Source: Anaerolineae bacterium (GTDB lineage: Bacteria > Chloroflexota > Anaerolineae > Aggregatilineales > J027). From it: a stretch of 64,000 bases of DNA. Under the pieces are notes generated by a model, which saw only the letters and a program-made list of their open reading frames with translations, was not told the origin of the DNA and ran no database searches. This document shows, piece after piece, positions 1 to 8,510 of the stretch (position 1 is its first letter; every line of letters starts with the position of its first letter). The stretch covers positions 62,001 through 126,000 of the forward strand of contig JAJTXY010000003.1 in the NCBI GenBank assembly GCA_021463865.1. Reading direction: 5' to 3'. The position numbers and the translations under genes were made by a program.

Positions 1-1
1 G

Positions 2-433
2 ACGGCTATTTTTGTGCAAACCGAGAGCCGTGCTCTGATAGTTTGGGATAGTACCAACCCTGAAGAGTACCATTTGGTCGAGGGTCATAGCGGATATGTG
101 AGGGCGATTGCGATCACGGCTGATGGAACGATGCTGGCCTCAGTAGATAGGGAACAAAATCTCATTTTGTGGGATACCGCTACATGGCAGGAAAAAGCGT
201 ATGTCAAGCATATCGGTGGAAACAGCGCCCTCGCCTTTAGCCAAGATGGAGGGCTATTAGCGATAGCTGGCTATGACGGAGAAATTTATCTGTGGAATAT
301 CAGCTCTCAGTCTCTAGTAACGACCCTTCATGGACACACCACGCAAGTGACCAATATGGTTTTTACACAGGATGGCACACGCTTAATTTCGAGTAGTTTT
401 GACGGCACGGTTCGGGTATGGGGTCTGCAATAG
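2..433 (+). CDS. WD40 repeat protein, C-terminal fragment (5' end outside window)
   Basis: Frame open to window edge; repeats such as GHTTQVTNMVFTQDGTRLISSSFDGTVRVWGL. Confidence 0.85.
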   Translation, partial: TAIFVQTESRALIVWDSTNPEEYHLVEGHSGYVRAIAITADGTMLASVDREQNLILWDTATWQEKAYVKHIGGNSALAFSQDGGLLAIAGYDGEIYLWNISSQSLVTTLHGHTTQVTNMVFTQDGTRLISSSFDGTVRVWGLQ

Positions 434-442
434 ACACAAACA

Positions 443-465
443 GGGGAGGTTATAGTGACCTCCCC
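443..465. terminator. Hairpin between convergent genes, possible terminator
   Basis: GGGGAGGT-TATAGTG-ACCTCCCC perfect 8-bp stem; weak T-tract. Confidence 0.5.
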
Positions 466-503
466 ATATGTCTTCTTATGGTATCGAGACAGCCCAAGCC
501 AAA

Positions 504-821
504 TTAGACTTTTTGACCGTTCGAAGCAGATTCGCTGCTGGAAGGTGTGTCACTCTTGACCTTGACCGCTTTATCGGTGGCCGCAGCCACTTGTTCGTCC
601 TGATCTTCCCAACTGACAATCCAGATACACAAGCCAGACACGACAATCGAAGCGACGATCAGCGCAATCCAGTTTGTGGTGGTGAGGCCCACATCACGGG
701 CTTCATAAATCAAAATGGCAATGATGCCAACCGACAATACCACCCATGCCGAAATGCGCGGATAGCGATCAATAATCGCAATCACATTACTCAGGCCGGG
801 GATTTGCTTTAAGCGTTCCAC
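504..821 (-). CDS. Small membrane protein, two predicted TM helices, Ser-rich acidic tail
   Basis: Hydrophobic segments AWVVLSVGIIAILIY and WIALIVASIVVSGLCIWIV; preferred over the opposite-strand ORF. Confidence 0.6.
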   Translation of the reverse strand: MERLKQIPGLSNVIAIIDRYPRISAWVVLSVGIIAILIYEARDVGLTTTNWIALIVASIVVSGLCIWIVSWEDQDEQVAAATDKAVKVKSDTPSSSESASNGQKV

Positions 822-876
822 AAGTCATTACACCTTTGATTCAGAATACGGTCTTGGAAATAGGCCACCCACAACA

Positions 877-2049
877 TCAAATGGGGGTCAATACGCGCTC
901 TTCACGCAGTTTCTTGGATAGGATAATCGTCCCTTGTGGCTGCGAACTGCGAACGGCCTCACGCCATGCCGGGAACTTAATTTCTTCAATTTTGGTGACC
1001 TGATAACCCAATTTATCTTTGAGCAATTGGATAATCGGGGCAGACTCGGCCTCGCGCAGATAGACAAAGGCGACTTCGCTTTGTAGCAATTTGGATGCCT
1101 CTTCCATTTCTTCGATGAGCGGCCCCAATACGGGCGCAACCGGAATACCCGGAGGCAGGATCATTTCGCGCGACTGGGTGATCAGATTTTCGACCACAAA
1201 ACTAATCGCGCCAATAATATTATGCTTGGATTCAGCCACCAAATAGGAGGTCTCGCTGAAACTGAGCATAATATCGGCATCGGTTAGGCGAGTATTTTTG
1301 GTCTTATTGATAAAGGTTGCAATTCGGCTCATGTCTTCGCGCCGAGGCCGACGAATGACGACCTCACCAATTTCCTGATCGGTAACGGTTCGCATCGTGT
1401 CGGTGGTGCGCTTAGGAGCGGGTGTACCCGGTGCGGCGCTGTTCATCTTGGCCCATGCCGCCTGCACTTGTGCCCATGTTTCATTCGGAGTACCAGAATT
1501 TTTTATGACTACCGACGCGGCACGCAGTTTATCAACCTGTGGATTCTGAATAGCAATCCGCTTACGAGCTTCTGTCTCAGAAAGGCCGCGTGTCTTCATG
1601 AGGCGCTGCAATTGAACTTCTAGCGGCGCATCCACGACCCAGATTGCATCTACCCCGCTTCCCAATTGGCCTTCGAGCAGCTTGATAGCCTCCACCACAA
1701 TGACTTTTTGTGGCGCACGACTAATCAAGGTATCAATCGCACGACTGATAACGGGATGGGTGATCGCTTCTAGCTGCTTGAGGGCTTCGGGATGAGAAAA
1801 CGCCACCGCCCCAAGACGGCCCCGATCAATGCGACCATCGGGCGACACAATCCACTTGCCAAACCACTCAATTACGGGACGATAGGCAGGAGCATTGGGA
1901 GCCATTACTTGATGCGCTAATCCATCCGCATCAATTGTATAAGCGCCGAGATGCTGAAGCATATTCCGCACCAGACTTTTGCCGGTGGCAATATTGCCAG
2001 TGATGCCGATTACGTATTTATCTTTCCAACGGCCCACAATACCCTCCAA
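877..2049 (-). CDS. coaE: Dephospho-CoA kinase fused to C-terminal GNAT-like domain
   Basis: N-terminal ITGNIATGKS P-loop, IDADGLAHQV, THPVI; C-terminal half from about residue 220 (IRRPRREDMSRIATFI...YLVAESKHNIIGAISF) resembles an acetyltransferase. Confidence 0.85.
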   Translation of the reverse strand: MEGIVGRWKDKYVIGITGNIATGKSLVRNMLQHLGAYTIDADGLAHQVMAPNAPAYRPVIEWFGKWIVSPDGRIDRGRLGAVAFSHPEALKQLEAITHPVISRAIDTLISRAPQKVIVVEAIKLLEGQLGSGVDAIWVVDAPLEVQLQRLMKTRGLSETEARKRIAIQNPQVDKLRAASVVIKNSGTPNETWAQVQAAWAKMNSAAPGTPAPKRTTDTMRTVTDQEIGEVVIRRPRREDMSRIATFINKTKNTRLTDADIMLSFSETSYLVAESKHNIIGAISFVVENLITQSREMILPPGIPVAPVLGPLIEEMEEASKLLQSEVAFVYLREAESAPIIQLLKDKLGYQVTKIEEIKFPAWREAVRSSQPQGTIILSKKLREERVLTPI

Positions 2050-2312
2050 TTTGCTGCGGTTGATGATGCAGGGCGGGCGATAATTGCTTATAACCCCGTC
2101 ATTTTAGCTTGCCCTGCGTTGGTAAGCAAGATGCTCAAAAAATCCCGTTAGGATGTCACTGGTCAGGAATAGAATGGATTTGTGTGCAAAATTAACCTTA
2201 TTTTAACCACTTTTGGCGCTAGTGCATCATTTTTGGATTGATTTATAATAAATCATAATGGTTTTATGCGAAAAGCGTCAACGGACTATTTATTTATGGT
2301 CGGAGATAACTA

Positions 2313-5300
2313 ATGACATTGCTTGGTAATCGCTACCAACTGCATGAAAAATTGGGTGAGGGTGGAATGGGAGCCGTCTATCGGGCTACAGACCGCCTCA
2401 CAGGACAGGCTGTCGCGCTCAAGCGAGTGTTAATCCCCACAGGCGGGGCATCACCGGAGTCCGATTCCTCCCGACTGCGTTTATCCTTAGCCCGCGAATT
2501 TCAGACCCTTGCCTCCCTGCGTCACCCCAATGTGATCGGGGTCGAGGACTACGGCTTTGATACCAATCAACAGCCCTATTTCACGATGACACTTTTGGAG
2601 AAGCCCCAGACCATTCTCGAAGTTGGCGCAAAGGCCAGTCTTGATCAAAAAATTGACCTACTGATTCAGCTTTTACAGGCGATGGCCTATCTCCATCGGC
2701 GCGGCATCTTACACCGCGACCTAAAACCAGCGAATGTGTTGGTTGAAGATGGTGAAACCGTGCGTGTCCTAGACTTTGGCCTTGCCACCGCCCAAGTACA
2801 GCAGGCAGGTGAAGTGGTCGAAGGCACAGTGACTTATATGGCCCCCGAAGTCATTAGTCGCGCCGGAGCCAGCCAAACCGCCGACTTGTATGCAGTGGGA
2901 GTCATGGCCTATGAGCTTTTTACCGGACGCTACCCTTTTGATACCACCAATATCAATAAACTTATCCGCAGTGTGTTTTATAGTGAACCCGATCTAAAAA
3001 CGATTACCAACTTGACCGCCGAGCAATTGGCAAGTATCAAAACACGCCCGGTTAAAACAGATGTCATTCCCTCAGAACAGGCCCAAATTCATTGGGTAAC
3101 ACAGCAAGATGTGTCAATGCCCTCGCAAGACCTTGCGGCGATTGTTGGCAAGCTGATGGCGAAAGACCCGAAAGCCCGCTATCAAAACGCCCAAGATGTC
3201 ATAAACGAGTTGTATCAGGTTATTGGACAGCCTGTCTACGAAGAAAGCCAAGCGGTGCGCGAGAGCTTTTTGCAGGCTGCCAGCTTTGTTGGACGCGATG
3301 AAGAATTGGGCATGTTATCGGCTGCCCTTATTAACGCGATTGAAGGACACGGTAGCGCGTGGCTAGTCGGTGGTGAAAGTGGCGTCGGCAAATCGCGCCT
3401 ATTAGATGAACTCCGCATCCAATCGCTGGTAGATGGGGCAATGGTCATTCGTGGTCAAGCTGTTGCAGAAGGCGGCTTGCCGTATCAACTCTGGCAAGAC
3501 CCCATCCGGCGTTTGGTGCTCTCAACGGAACTCAATGATATTGAAGCCGGGGTTCTCAAAGAAATTTTGCCGGACATCAGCAGCCTCGTAGGGCGCGAAA
3601 TCCCTGATGCGCCTGTGTTGGAAGGAAAAGCCCGCCAGCAGCGTCTAAATCTTGCTATCATTGATCTATTCCGTAAACAAAAACAGCCGACTCTCTTGCT
3701 GTTAGAGGATTTACATTGGGCCGGAATCAGCCTTCAACCCCTCAAAATGCTCGTTGAAAGCAGCAAACCACTGCCCCTCTTGGTGGTAGGTAGCTATCGC
3801 CACGATGAAATGCCCGAACTGCCCAATGAGCTACCCGGCATTGAACTGATTAATCTGAACCGTCTATCTGAAACCAGTATTGCTGATTTGAGTGTCTCAA
3901 TGTTGGGTGATGCAGGTAAACAGCCACAGGTCTTGGCGTTTTTGCAGCGTGAAACCGAAGGCAATGTCTTTTTCATGATCGAAACGGTGCGGGCGCTCGC
4001 TGAAGAGGCGGGGCGCTTGCAGGCAGTTGGCGCGATGCAGCTTCCTGAACAGATTTTTGCCGGGGGTGTCCAGCAAATTATCCAGCGGCGGTTGGGGCGT
4101 GTGCCGGAATTTTTCCACCCCTTGCTCAAATTGGCAGCGGTTATTGGTCGGCGCTTAGACTTCGATCTCTTGGCTCAACTCGATAGTGACACCGATTTGG
4201 AGGCATGGCTCAATATTTGTGCGAATGTGGCCGTGTTTGACCGCCAAGATGAACAGTGGCGTTTTGCCCACGATAAACTCCGCGAGGCCATCTTAAAAGA
4301 CCTGAATCCACCCGAAAAAATCGCATTGCATCGTCAGGTAGCCGTGGCGATTGAAACCACCTATCCCAATGACAAAGCGCAGGCCGTCAATTTGATGGAG
4401 CATTGGCATCACGCCGGGGATACTGCCAAAGAAGCAAATTATGCCCAAATCGGGGGGGAACAGGCGCTTGCCATCAGCAATTCACGCGGGGCGATTGATC
4501 TCTATAACCGCGCCTTGCAACTCACTCCTCAAGATAAGCAGGCAGTACGGGCGGCCCTGCTGGTTGATCTTGCCAAGTCGCATGAAAATCTGAGTGATTA
4601 CGCCACCGCGACCCAACATCTTAATGAAGGCTTGGCCCTAGCACGTGATGCAAATGACCAGTTGATGATGGTCAAGGCCTTGAATGCGTTGGGGTTGGTC
4701 ACGGAAATGCAGGGGGCTTATGATGAAGCCTTGAAGCTAAACGAGCAAGCCCTTGAGATTGCACGTGCCATCGCAGATCGGGCAGGCACAGCCACCGCCC
4801 TCAAGAATTTGGGCAATATCGCGCGGCTGCGGGGTGATTATGACAACGCCAAGCAGCATTACCAAGAAAGCCTTGCCATCCGCACCGAATTGAATGACAA
4901 ACAAGGGATGGCGGTCTGCCTTAATAATCTCGGCCTCACCTATTATTTTCAGGGCAATATGGAAGAAGCCAAACGTTGTCTGACGGAGGCGCTCGACATC
5001 CACAAACAAATCGGGGCGCGTTTTGAAACCGCCGCTGGTTTGGGCAACTTGGGGGTGATTACTGCCTCATGGGGCGACACCGAGGCCGCTAAACAATACT
5101 TTGAGGAGAGCATGGTAACACGCCGCGAAATTGGGGATCGGGCCGGACAAGCCTCCATGCTCACCAATCTGGGAATGTTAGCCAAAGATGCCAAAGATTT
5201 TGATGAGGCCCATCGCTATTTCAAGGAGGGTCTGACCATTCGCCGCGAAATCGGGGATCGGGCGGGTATTGCCAACTCACTCATTAATCTTGGGGTAGTG

Positions 5301-5639
5301 GCAAGAGGGCATCAACTCATGTTCCAAGCCGAAAAGTATCTACAGGAAGCCCTCAAGGAAGCTAAAGCGCTCGAAGCAATCCCCTTAATGTTAGAGACGA
5401 TGGTCGAGTTGGCTGGCCTTCAGATTGAAAATGGTCAATACACACAGGCGGCTGAATGGTTGGGCATGGTGGTCAATCATCCCGCTCTAGATACGGGGGT
5501 GAAGATGGCCGTTGAACCAATCCTAACGGATTTGGGTCAAAAATTTCCGCCCGATAAATTAAACCCCGCCCTCGAGCGTGGCAAGCAATTACGGCTCGAT
5601 ACGGTGGTAGATGAGCTATTGAGCGTTAAACAAGCGTGA
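2313..5639 (+). CDS. Ser/Thr protein kinase - AAA/STAND-type ATPase - TPR regulator (PknK-like architecture)
   Basis: GEGGMGAVYRA, HRDLKPANVL, LDFGLA; Walker A GGESGVGKS, Walker B TLLLLEDLHW; C-terminal TPRs. Confidence 0.92.
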   Translation: MTLLGNRYQLHEKLGEGGMGAVYRATDRLTGQAVALKRVLIPTGGASPESDSSRLRLSLAREFQTLASLRHPNVIGVEDYGFDTNQQPYFTMTLLEKPQTILEVGAKASLDQKIDLLIQLLQAMAYLHRRGILHRDLKPANVLVEDGETVRVLDFGLATAQVQQAGEVVEGTVTYMAPEVISRAGASQTADLYAVGVMAYELFTGRYPFDTTNINKLIRSVFYSEPDLKTITNLTAEQLASIKTRPVKTDVIPSEQAQIHWVTQQDVSMPSQDLAAIVGKLMAKDPKARYQNAQDVINELYQVIGQPVYEESQAVRESFLQAASFVGRDEELGMLSAALINAIEGHGSAWLVGGESGVGKSRLLDELRIQSLVDGAMVIRGQAVAEGGLPYQLWQDPIRRLVLSTELNDIEAGVLKEILPDISSLVGREIPDAPVLEGKARQQRLNLAIIDLFRKQKQPTLLLLEDLHWAGISLQPLKMLVESSKPLPLLVVGSYRHDEMPELPNELPGIELINLNRLSETSIADLSVSMLGDAGKQPQVLAFLQRETEGNVFFMIETVRALAEEAGRLQAVGAMQLPEQIFAGGVQQIIQRRLGRVPEFFHPLLKLAAVIGRRLDFDLLAQLDSDTDLEAWLNICANVAVFDRQDEQWRFAHDKLREAILKDLNPPEKIALHRQVAVAIETTYPNDKAQAVNLMEHWHHAGDTAKEANYAQIGGEQALAISNSRGAIDLYNRALQLTPQDKQAVRAALLVDLAKSHENLSDYATATQHLNEGLALARDANDQLMMVKALNALGLVTEMQGAYDEALKLNEQALEIARAIADRAGTATALKNLGNIARLRGDYDNAKQHYQESLAIRTELNDKQGMAVCLNNLGLTYYFQGNMEEAKRCLTEALDIHKQIGARFETAAGLGNLGVITASWGDTEAAKQYFEESMVTRREIGDRAGQASMLTNLGMLAKDAKDFDEAHRYFKEGLTIRREIGDRAGIANSLINLGVVARGHQLMFQAEKYLQEALKEAKALEAIPLMLETMVELAGLQIENGQYTQAAEWLGMVVNHPALDTGVKMAVEPILTDLGQKFPPDKLNPALERGKQLRLDTVVDELLSVKQA

Positions 5640-5679
5640 AGCCTGTAAAAAATTTCTTTGAATTTGTATGAGTTTTGTC

Positions 5680-5721
5680 AAGGGCGGGTTTACAACTTGT
5701 AAGGGGTGAAAGCCCACCCTT
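5680..5721. other. Imperfect structured inverted repeat downstream of kinase gene
   Basis: AAGGGCGGGTTT ... AAAGCCCACCCTT arms with one mismatch and one wobble; inner ACAAcTTGT. Confidence 0.45.
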
Positions 5722-6012
5722 AATAAAACTGCTTAGATGCAACTTTTCTGCTATTTTCCCCTTTGCACGTCTCCAAAATAACCAAATCACGCTTCAATTC
5801 ACTGTTACTAGGCAGTATTGAGGCAAATTAGGTTTGTCAATGTGCTGTCAAATTTCGTCAAAGACCATCCTTCATTAATAATTAAGAGAAGAAAAGTTGA
5901 GGCTTTATTCTATAGTATAATGTAATCAAGTTTTATAGACCCTTTTATATGTGCTATCTAGCCGCAATTATCCCATATTCCGAAAAAAATTATGGGGAAG
6001 GGAGCATAGGGG

Positions 6013-8364
6013 ATGTACCACTCAAGATTGTTTAGGATAGTGGTGTTGGCATTGGTACTGCTGACCACTATTTTTAGTCTGTTAGGAATTATGCCCGCTG
6101 CACCAGCCAAAGGTGAGGGCAACCAAGTATCCAGTATCGAAATGTGTGTCCTGACCCCCGAACTGCTGGGTGGACAGGGTTTTTCGGTGACAGGGCTTGG
6201 CTTCTCGGTTACGGGTCTCGGTTTCTCAGTCACGGGTCTCGGTTTCTCAGTCACGGGTCTCGGTTTCTCGGTGACAGGCTTAGGCATTACCCCCGAAGAA
6301 ATTGCGCAAGAAATCCGCGACAATCCCATTTCCAACGACTGGCTTGTGAATTTGCAGCCCGACATCACCAATGGGGCCGGATTTAACACTGAACCTGTCG
6401 CCGTACTGATTGTGGACGACTTCAGCAGTGCAGATTCGCACGGTAACATGGTGATGCGTGTGTTCCAAGACCTTTCGCATGTGGTAGACATGAGCCGCAT
6501 CCGTCTTATCCCCATGGATGTCAGCGGTGCAGATGTTGATTATGCGGTAGATGGCTTGGAAATTGATATTCAACAAACAATTGAAGGGCCGAGTGCCGAA
6601 TTTGGGCCAAACGGATTGATGGGACAGGGCTACAACCACTTTGTCATCAATCTGAGCTTCGGGGTCATCCCCTGCACCCACTCCGGGCCTGTGCTAGAAG
6701 GCGTTCAATATCCCGGTTTTGTATTCGGCGATGCGCTTGAAGCCATTAATGCAGCCAATACACCCCTGCCTCCACAATCGGTTGAACCCGTTTTGGAATG
6801 TGTAAAGCGTCGCGGTTGGGGTCGTTATACTGCCTATTTCGGGTATAACAACCTGAACGATGAAGTCGTCAATATTCCTGCGGGTTGGAACAATTTCTTC
6901 GCCCCCGGTGACTATAACCGTGAACAACCCCGTGTCTTTGAAATGGGACGGCATGAGTATGCCTTTGCGGTAGATTTCAATTTCGCGCTGGCATGGGCAG
7001 TACGTGGGCCAAATGGTCAGTATAAATATGTCATTGCAAGCGCGGCTTCAACCCCTTGCAATCCACAGAACCTGCCCCCACAAACGCGCCAACCCGTCAA
7101 ACCCGTTTTGGAATGCGTCATGGACAATGGTCGCGGCGTCTTCACGGCTCGCTTTGGCTATGAAAATCAAAACAGTGCCTCGGTGACGATTGATGTAGGC
7201 AGCCAAAACAAGTTCACGAATCGCAGCAACGACAGAGGCCAAACCATAACTTTCCTGCCCGGCGTGCATGAAGATGTCTTCCGGGTGCAGTTTAACGGCA
7301 GCAATCTCACATGGCAGCTACGCGGGCCGGATAACCGCCGCTACTCAGTGACCGCCACCAAATATTCCGATCCGTGCATTGATTCGGTGGGCTATGGTTT
7401 GGTGGATTATGTACACGACGAACTGGGTGTCCCAGAAGAGTTGGTAGATGATTACATTGCCGTACTGGTAGATGCTGATGGCGACGAAGGCGACCTGTTT
7501 GATCTGCGCATCCTGCTGCAAGACTATCAACAGCAAAGCGCCACCAGCAATGGCGATTTCGCAGTCATCCCAATCGGTGCTTCCGGCAACTATCGGCCTT
7601 GGCTGTTTGCCCAACCTCTAACCCCGGCGGCATGGCCCGAAGTGGTGGCAGTCGGCGGAACACTGGGTAATTACGGTGATCTGTGGCGCTTCTCGCACGA
7701 TGGCAACGTTCTAGCCCCCGCCGCAGGCTATCCAATAGGCGACAACACCTATATCGCAGGTACATCCTTTGCCGCCCCATTTGCGAGTATGGTCGCTGCA
7801 CAGTGGCTGACCTATCCAAACGCCTGCAATTTTAATGGCACACTCCCGCCGCTGATTGAGAGTGCTCAAACCAAGAGTTCCAATCAGACCTTCGTCGCTG
7901 GGAGCGTCATGCCCTTCGACTGCTCAACCAGTAACACAGTCGCTGGCGGTGACGCTGGTGGTGCATCGGGTGGCAATACAAGCACCCCTGTCTCGTATAC
8001 TGTCGAATCCAATGACCCGGCTGTTGCTCAAGGTGGTGCATGGTCAGACACCGCAACACCCCTCGCCAGTGGTGGCAGCTATCTCAGCAATCACGCCAAT
8101 AATTCAAATGGTAATGCCAACACTGCCTTGACCCTCCAATTTAATGGCACAGGCATCAATGTGAATTACCTGACCGGGCCATCACTTGGAACATTCACCA
8201 TCGTGGTTGATGATGTGGCAATCCGTACCGTGATTTCTTGGTCAGACGCCGCCATATTCGGCAATTGGTCAAACATCAGTGGCCTTGAACCGGGCAACCA
8301 TACCCTCCAAATTGTGGCAACGGACGGCACAGTCGCAATTGACAGCTTCTACATCGTTCAATAA
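6013..8364 (+). CDS. Secreted S8 (subtilisin-like) peptidase with N-terminal heptapeptide repeats, duplicated inserted domains and C-terminal beta-sandwich-like tail
   Basis: Signal peptide; AVLIVDDF..SHGNMV, GASGN, GTSFAAPFASMVAA; GFSVTGL x5; two PVLECV... domains. Confidence 0.85.
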   Translation: MYHSRLFRIVVLALVLLTTIFSLLGIMPAAPAKGEGNQVSSIEMCVLTPELLGGQGFSVTGLGFSVTGLGFSVTGLGFSVTGLGFSVTGLGITPEEIAQEIRDNPISNDWLVNLQPDITNGAGFNTEPVAVLIVDDFSSADSHGNMVMRVFQDLSHVVDMSRIRLIPMDVSGADVDYAVDGLEIDIQQTIEGPSAEFGPNGLMGQGYNHFVINLSFGVIPCTHSGPVLEGVQYPGFVFGDALEAINAANTPLPPQSVEPVLECVKRRGWGRYTAYFGYNNLNDEVVNIPAGWNNFFAPGDYNREQPRVFEMGRHEYAFAVDFNFALAWAVRGPNGQYKYVIASAASTPCNPQNLPPQTRQPVKPVLECVMDNGRGVFTARFGYENQNSASVTIDVGSQNKFTNRSNDRGQTITFLPGVHEDVFRVQFNGSNLTWQLRGPDNRRYSVTATKYSDPCIDSVGYGLVDYVHDELGVPEELVDDYIAVLVDADGDEGDLFDLRILLQDYQQQSATSNGDFAVIPIGASGNYRPWLFAQPLTPAAWPEVVAVGGTLGNYGDLWRFSHDGNVLAPAAGYPIGDNTYIAGTSFAAPFASMVAAQWLTYPNACNFNGTLPPLIESAQTKSSNQTFVAGSVMPFDCSTSNTVAGGDAGGASGGNTSTPVSYTVESNDPAVAQGGAWSDTATPLASGGSYLSNHANNSNGNANTALTLQFNGTGINVNYLTGPSLGTFTIVVDDVAIRTVISWSDAAIFGNWSNISGLEPGNHTLQIVATDGTVAIDSFYIVQ
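6178..6282 (+). repeat. Five tandem 21-bp units encoding GFSVTGL
   Basis: Five consecutive in-frame units; units 3 and 4 identical in DNA, the others differ only synonymously. Confidence 0.97.
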
Positions 8365-8373
8365 GTTGAACTG

Positions 8374-8407
8374 ATAGGAGGTTAGTGCCAAACTAATCTC
8401 CTATTTT
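8374..8407 (+). terminator. Intrinsic terminator
   Basis: ATAGGAGGTTAGT-GCCAA-ACTAATCTCCTAT then TTT. Confidence 0.85.
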
Positions 8408-8510
8408 CGATCCAATCAAATTTGATTTAGCCATCTGCGAATTTCGGGAACAGGTGGCTAATTTTTTTAGGCCACGTGTTAAAATCAAATACAGAGTGTA
8501 AGCCGCACCC

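Noticed and set aside
468-812. 114-aa + strand ORF opposite the small membrane protein
   Set aside because: No recognisable domain; the - strand ORF has a clean two-TM pattern and matches the local gene direction.
3794-4129. Antisense ORFs within the kinase-ATPase-TPR gene
   Set aside because: Codon-shadow ORFs, no start context or domain evidence.
5958-6515. 185-aa antisense ORF with PVTEKPR repeats
   Set aside because: The repeat is simply the reverse strand of the GFSVTGL 21-bp units; the + strand protein is clearly the real product.
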